DNA of 64,000 bases from an uncultured Porphyromonadaceae bacterium (GCA_900541865.1 UQLO01000001.1:62001-126000); one strand, 5' to 3'. Shown: positions 9,227-17,957, numbered from the stretch's first letter. The notes: a model not told the origin generated them from the letters alone. Made by a program: numbers and translations.

Positions 9227-9781
9227 ATGAAAGGCTTAACATTCAACTACATCGGACAGTCGCGCCTTTGGTGGCTCGTTCTGCTTGTCGGCATTCTGCT
9301 GGTAATCGGCGGTTTTGCCTATTGGATTTGGCCGGCCGCAGGCTATGCCGTAGCATCGCAGATTTTCGGCTGGCTGCTGGTTCTGGCCGGCATCGTTCAG
9401 CTTTGCGTGGCCGCCGGGCCTAACCGTGCTTCCGGATGGGGCTGGTGGCTCGCCGGCGGTGTCATCGACATCTTCATCGGCTTCATGCTGGTGCGCAGCA
9501 TTATCCTCAGCGAAGCCGTGCTCCCCTACTTCCTGGCCATCATCTTCATCTTCTGGGGCATCGAGGCCTTTGTGGGCGCCGCAATGCGCCGCCACGCTCG
9601 CTACTGGTGGCTGGGCGTCATCAACGGCATCCTGCTCTGCCTCATCGGCTTCCTCTTCCTTGAGGCCGGCTGGGCTTCGGAGATGATCATGGTATCCTTC
9701 CTGACCTCCATCGCATTCATCTACTGGGGCTTCACCGTGGCCATAGCAGGCTACGAAATGAAACCGGTGGCTGAGAAATAA
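9227..9781 (+). CDS. HdeD family (DUF308) integral membrane protein
   Basis: A 184-residue, almost entirely hydrophobic protein with six predicted membrane helices in three pairs, each pair containing the DUF308 pattern of a small-residue helix followed by a tryptophan-rich helix. HdeD proteins are linked to acid resistance in enterobacteria; the role in Bacteroidetes is unknown. The 80-base upstream gap has TTTG near 9199 but no clear -7 box. It ends before a bidirectional terminator. Confidence 0.8.
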   Translation: MKGLTFNYIGQSRLWWLVLLVGILLVIGGFAYWIWPAAGYAVASQIFGWLLVLAGIVQLCVAAGPNRASGWGWWLAGGVIDIFIGFMLVRSIILSEAVLPYFLAIIFIFWGIEAFVGAAMRRHARYWWLGVINGILLCLIGFLFLEAGWASEMIMVSFLTSIAFIYWGFTVAIAGYEMKPVAEK

Positions 9782-9797
9782 CCCACTGGCCGAATCG

Positions 9798-9851
9798 AAA
9801 AAAATTCTACAGACGGGCCGCTCCTTCCGGGGCAGCCCGCCTGCTTTTTTT
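9798..9851. terminator. Bidirectional terminator between HdeD and the synthase gene
   Basis: A GC-rich imperfect hairpin (arms from 9814 to 9839, loop TTCC) is followed by seven T on the plus strand and preceded by a run of A, so it can end transcripts from both convergent genes. Confidence 0.7.
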
Positions 9852-9861
9852 ATATATTCTT

Positions 9862-10878
9862 TCAGAATTTGTCGATAAGCTCGTCGGGGGCATAGTCGCG
9901 AGTGGCCGTGCAGCCTATCATGTAGTCCCACAGCATGGGCGATATGCCGGAGCCGGGGCGCTTCACCGTCAGATTCTCCTCCGTGAACGTGTCGCCGCGA
10001 GCTATCTCCACTGCCGCCACTATGCTCTTGCGGGCCACCACGATATTGGGAGCCTCGGCCTGTGCGACTTCCTTCTCGCCGGTGCCGAGCATAGTCCCGA
10101 TGCGACGTATTTGAGTCACCATATCCTTGAATTGGGCCGGTTCGAGCGAAGCTTTGTGGTCGGGGCCGGGAAGGTTGCGGTCGAGGGTGAAATGCTTTTC
10201 TATCACCTTAGCGCCCATGGCCACGGCGGTGAGGGCTGCGGTGATGCCTACGGTGTGGTCGCTGTAGCCCACGGCGTGGCAACCCAGGGTCTCCAGCGTC
10301 TTCATTGCCCGGAGGTTGACCGACTCATCGGGCGCGGGATATTGCGTGGTACAGTGCAGCAGGGTGATTATGCGTCGCGGCGTGCCGGCCTTCTCCAGCA
10401 CGCGTACTGCCGTCTCGACCTCGCTCAGAGTGGCCATGCCGGTACTGAGCACCACCGGGCGCTTGAGCTGTCCTATCTTTCGGAGATAAGGAAGGTTGGT
10501 GATTTCGCCGGACGGTATTTTCCAGAAGTCCATCTTCAGCGGAACCAGGCAGTCGATGCTCACCAAGTCGAAAGGCGTGCTGATAAATCCTATGCCCACC
10601 CGGGCGCACTCCTCGGCAAGACGCGCGTAGTCCGACAGCGGCAGGTGGATGGCCTTGCACATCTCCAGTTGGCTCTGGTCGGCACCGGTGGTCTCCTTCT
10701 GGTATTCCGCTTTGGGTGCGCTGGCAGCTATGACAAGCTCGGGCACGGCCGTCTGGAATTTGACGTAGTCGGCGCCCGTTTCCTTAGCCGCTGCAATCAT
10801 CCGCATCGCCATGTTGAAGTCGCCGTTGTGGTTCACGCCGGCCTCGGCGATTACTATGACTTTATCTTTTTCTTCCAT
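9862..10878 (-). CDS. N-acetylneuraminate/legionaminate synthase-type enzyme
   Basis: A 338-residue NeuB-superfamily protein. The TIM barrel (about 1-270) carries AEAGVNHNGD, FISTPFD, KIPSGEITN, LLHCTTQYP, GYSDHTVG and EKHFTLDRNLPGPDH, residues known to bind phosphoenolpyruvate, metal and the amino sugar. A C-terminal SAF/antifreeze-like domain (about 275-338) completes the normal architecture. The family condenses PEP with ManNAc or a 2,4-diacetamido hexose to make sialic, legionaminic or pseudaminic acid. Because LegB lies upstream, a LegI-like role is more likely than true NeuB, but sequence alone does not settle the substrate. Last gene of the Wzi-LegB operon, four bases after the ATP-grasp stop. 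Confidence 0.85.
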   Translation of the reverse strand: MEEKDKVIVIAEAGVNHNGDFNMAMRMIAAAKETGADYVKFQTAVPELVIAASAPKAEYQKETTGADQSQLEMCKAIHLPLSDYARLAEECARVGIGFISTPFDLVSIDCLVPLKMDFWKIPSGEITNLPYLRKIGQLKRPVVLSTGMATLSEVETAVRVLEKAGTPRRIITLLHCTTQYPAPDESVNLRAMKTLETLGCHAVGYSDHTVGITAALTAVAMGAKVIEKHFTLDRNLPGPDHKASLEPAQFKDMVTQIRRIGTMLGTGEKEVAQAEAPNIVVARKSIVAAVEIARGDTFTEENLTVKRPGSGISPMLWDYMIGCTATRDYAPDELIDKF

Positions 10879-10882
10879 TGAT

Positions 10883-11836
10883 TCAAATTTTAAACACGGC
10901 GTCCTCGAGGTAGCGCGCCGTCAGCACTCCCGCTTCGGGGAGTATCGTGGCCTCTGGCTCGGTAAGGCCAAGAGCCTCACCTACGGCCAGCGAGGGGATG
11001 TCGACGCCGGCGTGCACGCTGCATACGACGCCTCCGCCAAGCCGGGGGTTGACTTCCATCACCATTGTGCGGCCGTCGTCAAGGTCGCGGATGAGCTGCA
11101 CGGTGACTGCGCCGCGCAGTTTGAGCGCCTTCAGAGTGCGTGTGGCGAGAGCTACGGCTTCAGGGTCGTCGACGGTGATGGTGCGCACGGCCTCGCCGCC
11201 GCTCACCTCCAGGCGAACTCGCGGACTCACGGCGAGCACGCGCCCGCTGCGGCAGCCCACATAGCAGTCGACGGTGATTTCCTGCCGGTTGTCGATTCGT
11301 TCCTGTATCAAATACTTGTCGCCCTGTCCCTGCAGCTCATAGAGTTTCTGGAGGGAGTTGATGACAACTATGCCCTTCGAGGCCGAGCCGTAGCGCGGTT
11401 TGGCAATGAGGCGCAGGCTGGGGTCGCCGGGACTGTATGTGCGAGGTATGGGCAAGCCGGCCCGCTCGAAGGCCTCGGCGGCTCGGATTTTGTCGAACAT
11501 GGCCGAGGCAGCCTCCGGCGCCGACACCGGAGCGAACACGTCGCCCCCGAAGCGAGCGGCAAGAGAAGCCGCCACGCCGACGGCGGGGTCGACGAAGGGC
11601 ACTACCATGTGTATGTCGCGCTCAATGACAAGGTTATGGAGGTCGTCGAGCAACCCGGGGTCGTTCCAGGCCTTTCCGGCCACTATTTCGCCGATGAGAG
11701 CCAGCGGCACGGTTTCGGTAGCCTCATAGCCGGTGATGCGGCCTTCGACACCATGAGCTTGGCAGGCGGCCAAAAACATCCTGCCTATGGCCACGCGCTT
11801 GCCGCCCCCCAGAAAAAGTATGTTGAAGCGCTTCAT
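10883..11836 (-). CDS. ATP-grasp domain enzyme in nonulosonate operon
   Basis: A 317-residue protein resembling the carbamoyl-phosphate-synthase-like ATP-grasp fold. FNILFLGGGKR opens an N-terminal Rossmann-like preATP-grasp domain, IAKPRYGSASKG is the nucleotide-binding loop, and MVMEVNPRLGGG carries the metal-binding E and N. It probably ligates a carboxylate to an amine or similar nucleophile using ATP. ATG 11836 was chosen because it overlaps the LegB stop by four bases and is followed by a typical MKR-beta-strand start. Its position between LegB and the synthase implies work on the same sugar; the actual reaction is unknown. Confidence 0.8.
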   Translation of the reverse strand: MKRFNILFLGGGKRVAIGRMFLAACQAHGVEGRITGYEATETVPLALIGEIVAGKAWNDPGLLDDLHNLVIERDIHMVVPFVDPAVGVAASLAARFGGDVFAPVSAPEAASAMFDKIRAAEAFERAGLPIPRTYSPGDPSLRLIAKPRYGSASKGIVVINSLQKLYELQGQGDKYLIQERIDNRQEITVDCYVGCRSGRVLAVSPRVRLEVSGGEAVRTITVDDPEAVALATRTLKALKLRGAVTVQLIRDLDDGRTMVMEVNPRLGGGVVCSVHAGVDIPSLAVGEALGLTEPEATILPEAGVLTARYLEDAVFKI

Positions 11837-12828
11837 CGGTTGTAGATATCGGCCTTGTAGTTCTTTATGTTGGCTTCCGATAAGAACCATTCGACAGTGC
11901 GGGCAATACCCGAGCGGAAGTCGACCTCAGGTCGCCAATCGGTCAGCGAAGTAATCAGACTGTTGTCGCCGCAGAGGCGCTCAACCTCGCTCTTGTCGGG
12001 GCGGAAACGCTCCGGATCGGTCACCACAGCCACCTCGGCGCCCATCACCTCGGCTATTACCCGGGCGGTGTCGCCCATAGAAATTTCGGTGCCGGTGGCA
12101 ATGTTAATCTCGCGACCCTCCAAGCCGGGCGTTTCGGCAAGGGCGATGAAGCCGCGGGCTGTGTCGGCGACGAAGTTGAAGTCGCGCGTCGGAGCGAGAT
12201 TGCCCAGTTTAATCTCCTTGCGGCCGGCCGCTATCTGGCTTATTACTGTGGGAATGAAGGCGCGAGCGCTCTGCCGCGGCCCGTAGGTGTTGAACGGTCG
12301 GGCTATGGTCACCGGAAGGTCGAAGGCGTTGTAGAAGCTCAGGGCCATGGCGTCGGCCGCTATTTTGGTGGCCGAATAGGGGCTCTGCGGCTGGCGGGGG
12401 TGCGTTTCGGCAATGGGCACTTGGCGAGCCGTGCCGTAGACCTCGCTGGTGGAGGTTACGATAATGCGGCTTACGCCCGCATCGCGTGCGCCCTGAAGAA
12501 TGTTGAGCGTGCCCTTTATGTTGGTGTCGACGTAGCTGTCCGGAGCGACATAGCTGTAGGGTATGGCTATCAGGGCTGCCAGATGGAACACATAGTCCGC
12601 GCCGCGGCATATGCTGCGGCAGAAGTCGGGGTCGCGCACATCACCGCACACTATCTCGAGGCGGTCGGAGGCCGGTATGGTCTCAAGCCAGCCCCAGTCG
12701 TTGAACGAATTGTATTGAGCCAGCGCCCGCACGCGGTAGCCCCGCGCAAGCAGGGCCTCGGTGAGATGGGAGCCGATGAAGCCGTCGGCCCCGGTGACGA
12801 GCGCTGTTTTGGGTTGAGTTGTCACCAT
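11833..12828 (-). CDS. legB: LegB-like NAD-dependent sugar-nucleotide 4,6-dehydratase
   Basis: A 331-residue extended short-chain dehydrogenase. GADGFIGS (13-20) is the NAD-binding glycine motif, TSTSEVYG (125-132) holds the active-site S/T, and Y151 and K155 in SPYSATK are the catalytic pair. NTYGPRQSARAFIPT is typical of nucleotide-sugar dehydratases. The segment YNSFNDWGWL together with HLAALIAIPYSY is characteristic of LegB, which makes the 4-keto-6-deoxy intermediate on the way to legionaminic acid. In the classical pathway the product goes to aminotransferase LegC, which is not in this window. It overlaps the lipoprotein gene by seven bases. Confidence 0.85.
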   Translation of the reverse strand: MVTTQPKTALVTGADGFIGSHLTEALLARGYRVRALAQYNSFNDWGWLETIPASDRLEIVCGDVRDPDFCRSICRGADYVFHLAALIAIPYSYVAPDSYVDTNIKGTLNILQGARDAGVSRIIVTSTSEVYGTARQVPIAETHPRQPQSPYSATKIAADAMALSFYNAFDLPVTIARPFNTYGPRQSARAFIPTVISQIAAGRKEIKLGNLAPTRDFNFVADTARGFIALAETPGLEGREINIATGTEISMGDTARVIAEVMGAEVAVVTDPERFRPDKSEVERLCGDNSLITSLTDWRPEVDFRSGIARTVEWFLSEANIKNYKADIYNR

Positions 12829-13277
12829 GTTTTAGCGAAATAATATACCAGAGTTTCTTCCGGCGTTCGGTAATACATAAGTTTAAGCTTGCCTCCGACG
12901 TCGGAGGACTGCAGATTGAAAGTTCCGCTTGCCGGGAAGCCCATCCATTCGGGTGCGGCATTGGAGCCGCTGCCTGCCGGCGAGCCGTCGTCGCTGTAGT
13001 CGAAGCGAAGCTGAAGCACTTCGCCGGGCAGCTCGCGGAAGGTGCCGTAGCGCGATTGCGCAACGTAATGCTCCTCTTCGAGGGTCACGCGGATTATGTC
13101 GGCCTGGAAACTCCAGTAAGTGTTCGAGCCGGCAGGCAGCTCGATGGGCTTGCCGTTGATAAGGGCCGTTTCAAGCACCCACGAGCCGAAGAGACGGCCT
13201 ATGCGGCCGTTGTTCTGCGTGCACCCCGCGCAGCAGAATGCCGTCAGTATTATGGCAAGTAGCTTGTATGGTTTCAT
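12822..13277 (-). CDS. Lipocalin-like lipoprotein
   Basis: A 151-residue protein with a signal peptide and lipobox ending CCAGC (C19), predicted to be lipid-anchored. The mature part is beta-rich, with a GSWVLE start and several strands ending in F, Y or W, as in the small lipocalin-like domains of Bacteroidetes. No catalytic motif is seen. It is the second gene of the Wzi operon, with four-base overlap upstream and seven-base overlap with legB, so it probably acts at the cell surface alongside the glycan made by this operon. The specific ligand is unknown. Confidence 0.7.
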   Translation of the reverse strand: MKPYKLLAIILTAFCCAGCTQNNGRIGRLFGSWVLETALINGKPIELPAGSNTYWSFQADIIRVTLEEEHYVAQSRYGTFRELPGEVLQLRFDYSDDGSPAGSGSNAAPEWMGFPASGTFNLQSSDVGGKLKLMYYRTPEETLVYYFAKTW

Positions 13278-14809
13278 TTCTGTGCTTTTTTACCTATGCT
13301 GAATATTCCGGAGTACGACACGGCCACTGCGGCTCCGAAATTGTCGCCACGCAGATTGCCGCAGTCGAAGGCCACCTGCGCCTTGAGCCGCAGCCCCGGC
13401 AGCGTCGCGGCCGCCGGGGTCCAGCCGGCTTCAAGATATGCCGAAGTGCAGTGCAGCTTGCGGGGTGACGGAAGGCGACCCTGGCCGCCGGCCTTCTGAT
13501 ACGACACCTTCGCGCACCATGCCCACGGGCCGAGGCTGCCCCGCGCCGCGGCATGGAAACCCCGCGCGCGATTGTGGGCAAAGGCCGAGTAGCCGTCGGT
13601 ATTGTAGACCGGGCTCAGCAGAAAGGGTGTGCCGATGCTCATGCCGTAGTTGGCATAAGCTCCGTAGAAGTCGTTGTTGTAGTAGTTGTCGCCGCCGTTG
13701 GCCTCCGAAGGCATGGTGGTGCCGGGGTAGTCGGAGGGTGTGCGGTGTATGGGACCGCCCTGGTTGGTAAAGTCAAGGTATTCAAAGACAATGCTTTCGA
13801 CCGGGGAACCCTCCTTGAAGTCGTACTGCAGGCCCCACAGGCCGTCCCAGCCGTTGCGGCGACCTATGCCGGAACCGTCCTCCCACGGCCACTCGAAGTA
13901 GGCGCTCAGACGGCTGCCGTTGCCGAAGCGCAGTCGCGCCTTGAAGTCCCAGCTACCCAGCGAGTTGCCCTTGTAGTAGCCTTCGCCGGAGCCCTCGCGG
14001 GGAAAGAACATATCCCAAAGGTCGCGCAGGTGGAAGCCGCGCACTTCGGGAGGCAGCGCCGTGCCGCGGTTGTAGCGATAGGTGGAGCCGCCGAATTCGC
14101 CCGCTGTCTGCATGCCTACCGTCACCGATACCGGCTGCGACGGCTTGGTGCGGAAGTAGCATCGCTTGTAGGTGTAGCACAGATTCTGGGTGTAGAGACC
14201 CTGATAGCGATTGAACTGCTTGGAGTCGAAGCCGTTGTCGGTGAAGCGGCCGTACATTATCTCGCCGTCGATCTGCACCCAGCCGTTGGTGAAAGGTATG
14301 TCGACAAAGTCCAGAAAGCCCGCGGCCGCTCCGGGTATGGGTCGGGCGTTGTTGCTGCGCACAAGGTCGCCCGAGGAGAGCGCGCCGTCGACAATTCGGC
14401 TCTCACGCTCCTTCATGCCCACAAGCAGATAGACCGCGCGGTATTTCACCTCCCCAAAAAGCTGAATGAGGCGCGCCGACGACGGTCGCACCGACGTCGT
14501 GGTCCACGCGCCGGCGTCGTAGCGCTCGTAGCTGAACGAATTGGAGTAGCCCAGCGAGTACTCCAGACCGTAGCTCCAGCTGAAGCGGCGGTCAAGATCG
14601 AGGGCGCGACGAACAGAGCCGCCCTGCCAAACGCCCTTGCCGGGCACTGTGCGCCCCGAATTCCACGACCCCAGCATATAGGGTGCGTAGCGGCCCGTCG
14701 ACGCCTGCACCGTGACGTCGGCCATATACTCTATAGTTTCCACGGCCACGGCGTGATAACTGCCAACGGCCATTGCAAGTGAAAGTAATGCTGCAATTCT
14801 TTTCATCAT
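13274..14809 (-). CDS. Capsule assembly Wzi family outer-membrane protein
   Basis: About 511 residues. A signal peptide is followed by a beta-barrel-like sequence with many aromatic-ended strands (for example FLDFVDIPFTNGWVQI and GEIMYGRF). The length and the region DGEIMYGRFTDN followed by TYKRCYFRTK match the Wzi-like proteins of Bacteroidetes. Wzi of E. coli is an outer-membrane lectin that anchors capsule. Here it heads an operon with LegB, ATP-grasp and a nonulosonate synthase, which supports a surface-glycan role. A TTG at 14815 would lie inside the -7 box, so ATG 14809 (or 14806) is preferred. Confidence 0.8.
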   Translation of the reverse strand: MMKRIAALLSLAMAVGSYHAVAVETIEYMADVTVQASTGRYAPYMLGSWNSGRTVPGKGVWQGGSVRRALDLDRRFSWSYGLEYSLGYSNSFSYERYDAGAWTTTSVRPSSARLIQLFGEVKYRAVYLLVGMKERESRIVDGALSSGDLVRSNNARPIPGAAAGFLDFVDIPFTNGWVQIDGEIMYGRFTDNGFDSKQFNRYQGLYTQNLCYTYKRCYFRTKPSQPVSVTVGMQTAGEFGGSTYRYNRGTALPPEVRGFHLRDLWDMFFPREGSGEGYYKGNSLGSWDFKARLRFGNGSRLSAYFEWPWEDGSGIGRRNGWDGLWGLQYDFKEGSPVESIVFEYLDFTNQGGPIHRTPSDYPGTTMPSEANGGDNYYNNDFYGAYANYGMSIGTPFLLSPVYNTDGYSAFAHNRARGFHAAARGSLGPWAWCAKVSYQKAGGQGRLPSPRKLHCTSAYLEAGWTPAAATLPGLRLKAQVAFDCGNLRGDNFGAAVAVSYSGIFSIGKKAQK

Positions 14810-14812
14810 CGG

Positions 14813-14844
14813 CAAAATTAATCATTTTTTGCCAACGCCGCAAG
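14813..14844 (-). promoter_or_regulatory. Promoter of the Wzi-LegB operon
   Basis: On the minus strand, TAATTTTG (14820-14813) is preceded by CTTG (14844-14841) with a 20-base spacer, close to the Bacteroidetes consensus. The box ends three bases before the ATG at 14809, implying a leaderless or near-leaderless message. Confidence 0.6.
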
Positions 14845-15030
14845 ATGCCCCCGCCTCAACGCTTTGGGCCGGAGGGTATCTCGCCCCCGCCTTATTTTAC
14901 GTGGTGCCTTCCCAACGCCTTCGCCTCAAGTAAGGACGGCAAAGCCCTGCCGCCTTAACACAGATGTGCATAACTTTACGTCTTTTTGTTCGTTTTTCTC
15001 TCTTTTTTTGAAAAAAGACAGAAAAAAATA
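14845..15030. other. Intergenic region with no gene seen
   Basis: Lies between the divergent Wzi operon and C10 protease promoters. It shifts from GC-rich to strongly A/T-rich after about 14955. Only short open frames without a credible start or homology signal are present. Confidence 0.6.
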
Positions 15031-15062
15031 TTTGCAAATGCAGAACTTTTGGTCTATCTTTG
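15031..15062 (+). promoter_or_regulatory. Consensus promoter of the C10 protease gene
   Basis: TTTG (15031-15034), a 20-base spacer, then TATCTTTG (15055-15062): an exact match to the Bacteroidetes TTTG/TAnnTTTG promoter. The expected leader to ATG 15126 is about 60 bases. Confidence 0.8.
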
Positions 15063-15125
15063 CATCCGAAACCATACATTTTTTCACATCCAACCTGTAG
15101 ACCCATAAAAATCTATCCGCTCCCT

Positions 15126-16688
15126 ATGAAAAAATTACTTTTACTGCTTAGTTGCTTGGTTGGGTTGACGGCATGTCAAGACATCGGAATTGTCTTTCCG
15201 GACAATCCACAAGACGCCGTCGCGCCCAATTCGTTTACCATCCCGCTGACGGAAGCTCTAACCAACCTCTCTGCTTTTAACGAAAATGAAGATGAGGTTT
15301 CGCGCTCTGAAAATAATCGTGAAATCGACACCATCCTTGTAGTTTGTTACAATGATGTACTCAGCCGAAGCGTCGACAAAGCCGACACAATTCTCTATGT
15401 GGTGAATTATAAGAATAATTCAGGTTACGCCATCTTGGCCGCAGACAAAAGGATTTCCGATCCTTTGATAGCGTCAGTCGATGAGGGATCAATGGATGAA
15501 CAATCTATCCGCGGAGCTTTGGTGGCACAACCTATACGACCTACCTTTGAAGGATATCCAACAACCGGGGATGGTTTTTTCACTACTCCTGAAACCGGTG
15601 ATGAAATTTTCATAAATCCCAACACCGTTAATCTATACATTGCAGGCGAAGATGAAGACCCTTTGATTGGCAACTATCAAGACGATACCCCAAGCACTTC
15701 CGGGACGCACGACATTTTTGATGAATACCGGCTGAATTTTGAAAATGCATTCGTTGCCGAACTATGCGTCAACTACGCTGTATTTAAGATTGAATCGCAT
15801 AATGACCAAACGATTCGTTCATCTGTAGACGTTGATGTTCCCTCTGACGGTTTTATAGGCGGAGGCACCGGCGGGACGGCTCGTCCGGAAATCACTACTA
15901 CAGAAACCGAGTACTCACAATGGACTCGCGTAAAGACCATTTATCCCTTAATGAGCGAGTTTAAATATTGGGACCAACGAACCCCTTTCAACGACCAATA
16001 CCCATATAGAAGAAAGGCCTTTATTATGGGTCATAGACGTAAGGCTCGAGCAGGCTGTGTCCCACTTTCCATTGCCAAGGTGATGACAAAATTCAGTCAC
16101 CCATACAACTACACTTACAATGGAGTAACAGTTGATTGGCAGGCTCTTAAAGCGAATCCGCTTCCTTCAGAATTCACATTAGAGCAACAAAATTCCGCCA
16201 GCACTTTACTTCTATCTATAAGCGATAAATGCGACTCTTGGTATTTCTATCAAGGAACTTTCACCTTGCCCGTGAAAGCTGAAAATTTTATGAGTTTTAA
16301 TGGCTTTCTAAACGTTCATCGCAGGAATTATAATTTTGATAGAGTTGTGTCTATGATTGGTGCAAATAAGCCTCTAATCATATACTCTATTCCCGGAATA
16401 AACATATTCAACGCCCATTGTTGGATTTTGGACGGCTACAAAATCAAAAGTAGAATAAAAACCACTAAAACCTATCTTAACAATCAGGTCATAAAGACTG
16501 AGCAAGAAACTGAATTCCAGAATATGGTTCACTGCGATTTCGGTTGGGGCGGTCAAGCTAATGGCTACTTTGTTTCAGGAGTTTTCGACCTTAAAAACTC
16601 TGAGAATGAGTTGGACCCGGGGGCCGATACTGATAAGAGCGATAACTACAATCACCACTTAAGAGTAATAATGTATGACTTACCATAA
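15126..16688 (+). CDS. C10 (streptopain-like) cysteine peptidase lipoprotein
   Basis: A 520-residue protein. Signal peptide with lipobox LTAC (C17). A propeptide-like region spans about 30-280, and the peptidase domain follows: YSQWTRVKTIYPL, FKYWDQRTPFNDQYPY, catalytic C311 in ARAGCVPLSIAKVM, catalytic H431 in NAHCWILDGY, and the FGWGGQANGYF motif that supports the active site. This order matches streptopain/SpeB and the Bacteroides Bfp proteases. The product is predicted to be an extracytoplasmic lipid-anchored protease. Base composition is visibly AT-richer than the neighbours, suggesting acquisition. ATG 15126 was chosen over 15060 because the earlier one overlaps the -7 box. Confidence 0.9.
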   Translation: MKKLLLLLSCLVGLTACQDIGIVFPDNPQDAVAPNSFTIPLTEALTNLSAFNENEDEVSRSENNREIDTILVVCYNDVLSRSVDKADTILYVVNYKNNSGYAILAADKRISDPLIASVDEGSMDEQSIRGALVAQPIRPTFEGYPTTGDGFFTTPETGDEIFINPNTVNLYIAGEDEDPLIGNYQDDTPSTSGTHDIFDEYRLNFENAFVAELCVNYAVFKIESHNDQTIRSSVDVDVPSDGFIGGGTGGTARPEITTTETEYSQWTRVKTIYPLMSEFKYWDQRTPFNDQYPYRRKAFIMGHRRKARAGCVPLSIAKVMTKFSHPYNYTYNGVTVDWQALKANPLPSEFTLEQQNSASTLLLSISDKCDSWYFYQGTFTLPVKAENFMSFNGFLNVHRRNYNFDRVVSMIGANKPLIIYSIPGINIFNAHCWILDGYKIKSRIKTTKTYLNNQVIKTEQETEFQNMVHCDFGWGGQANGYFVSGVFDLKNSENELDPGADTDKSDNYNHHLRVIMYDLP

Positions 16689-17070
16689 ACTTAGGATTTT
16701 CTCCGGTCTGGTATGTGGGTTACTTCTTTTGACCGCCTGCGAGGATTCGGGTCCTAACGGTTACCCTGATCATATTACAATCAATCCTGAGGGCACTTCG
16801 ATTGTTGTCGTCGGCACTGCACGCATTGGACGAATACACCTCCAAGATGCTGAATTTCTTCCATCATACTTGCAAGACGACGAAACAAAGGTTGTGAACG
16901 ACACTCTTTTCTGCCAATATAGATGGCTCACAGCTATTTTACCCTTAGGTGAAAAGAAAATCCTTATCTCCGCCACGCCGAACGATACCGGCAAAAAGCG
17001 AAAGATGTGGATTGAGTGTATGATGGGGCCTGATTTCCACGAAATCTTTGTAACCCAGCTTGCAAAATAG
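16675..17070 (+). CDS. Small lipoprotein, BACON-like, partner of C10 protease
   Basis: A 131-residue protein with a signal peptide and lipobox LLTAC (C22). The mature 110 residues are beta-rich and end in the pattern NDTGKKRKMWIE followed by IFVTQ, which resembles the last two strands of BACON/immunoglobulin-like domains. It overlaps the protease gene by 14 bases and shares its AT-rich composition, so the two form one transcription unit. C10 proteases of Bacteroides can be paired with small staphostatin-like inhibitors of similar size, so an inhibitor or anchor role is possible but not shown by sequence. Confidence 0.65.
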   Translation: MTYHKLRIFSGLVCGLLLLTACEDSGPNGYPDHITINPEGTSIVVVGTARIGRIHLQDAEFLPSYLQDDETKVVNDTLFCQYRWLTAILPLGEKKILISATPNDTGKKRKMWIECMMGPDFHEIFVTQLAK

Positions 17071-17118
17071 CCCACTCCTTTCGACGAGCAAAAAAAACAA
17101 ATTCTTACTACAAATCAA

Positions 17119-17143
17119 AGCCCCGGCCGGTGTGGTCGGGGCT
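17119..17143. terminator. Terminator hairpin between convergent genes
   Basis: Stem AGCCCCG/CGGGGCT with inner GCC/GGT pairing around a five-base loop. An A-run at about 17091 could serve as the T-tract for the minus-strand gene; the plus side has only a weak T-run. Confidence 0.6.
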
Positions 17144-17165
17144 TCGCTTGTGCTGATGAAGGATT

Positions 17166-17951
17166 TTATTTCTTCTTCTTGAGTTCGGCCTGTGCGGTCT
17201 GAGCCAGCTCGGGGTCGATCATGATGCGGCCGCAGTATTCGCAGACGATAACTTTCTTATGCATCTTGATTTCTATCTGCTTCTGCGGGGGTATGCGGTT
17301 GAAGCATCCGCCGCAGGCGTTGCGGTCGACGATTACGATGCCGAGGCCGTTGCGGGCGTTGTTGCGGATGCGCTTGAAGGCACTCAGCAGACGCTCGTCG
17401 TCCACCTGAGGCTCGATTTTCTTGCTGGCTACCATGAGGTTTTCCTCTTCGGCGCGAGTTTCGCTGACGATGTTTTCCAAAGCAGCCTGCTTTTCCTCCA
17501 GAATATGGGTCTGGTCTTCGATTTCGCGCTCGGTGGCGAGGATATCGGCATGACGGTTGTCCATGCCGCGCTCGCACTCGCCGATGTTCTTCTCAGCCAG
17601 CTCAATCTGGAGGTTTTCGAATTCTATTTCCTTGGTGAGATTGTCGAACTCGTGGTTATTGCGCACATTGTCCAACTGGGTGCGATAGCGCTCGATGAGC
17701 ATCTGCTTGTTGGCTATCTTGTTGGCTTCGGCCGTGCGCTGAGCCTGGAGGCCGTCGATTTCTTCCTGGTAACGTGCCACGCGGCTGTGGAGGCCGGTGA
17801 TGGTATCGGAGAGATCCTTGACTTCGAGGGGGAGCTCGCCGCGGATATTACGTATGCGGTCTACTTCCGTCAGGAGAGTCTGAAGCTGGTAGAGGGCTTT
17901 GAGACGCTCTTCCACACTGCGGGGGGCCGCTGCTTTTTTCTCTGTTGCCAT
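17166..17951 (-). CDS. C4-type zinc ribbon coiled-coil protein
   Basis: A 261-residue protein. Residues about 12-180 form a long antiparallel coiled-coil hairpin. The C-terminal zinc ribbon uses C213, C216, C237 and C240 (ACGGC and CEYCG). Preceding GLGIVIVDRNAC fits the DUF164/CdsZ-type family, thought to bind nucleic acid or aid translation-related complexes; the exact role is unsettled. It is the last gene of an aspS-nif3-zinc ribbon series and starts six bases after the Nif3-like stop. This Nif3/zinc-ribbon adjacency is common in bacteria. Confidence 0.85.
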   Translation of the reverse strand: MATEKKAAAPRSVEERLKALYQLQTLLTEVDRIRNIRGELPLEVKDLSDTITGLHSRVARYQEEIDGLQAQRTAEANKIANKQMLIERYRTQLDNVRNNHEFDNLTKEIEFENLQIELAEKNIGECERGMDNRHADILATEREIEDQTHILEEKQAALENIVSETRAEEENLMVASKKIEPQVDDERLLSAFKRIRNNARNGLGIVIVDRNACGGCFNRIPPQKQIEIKMHKKVIVCEYCGRIMIDPELAQTAQAELKKKK

Positions 17952-17957
17952 GTGCTG

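Noticed and set aside
9862..14809. Complete capsule or legionaminic acid locus
   Set aside because: Only LegB- and LegI/NeuB-like enzymes are present; no glycosyltransferases, aminotransferase or CMP-sugar synthetase lie nearby.
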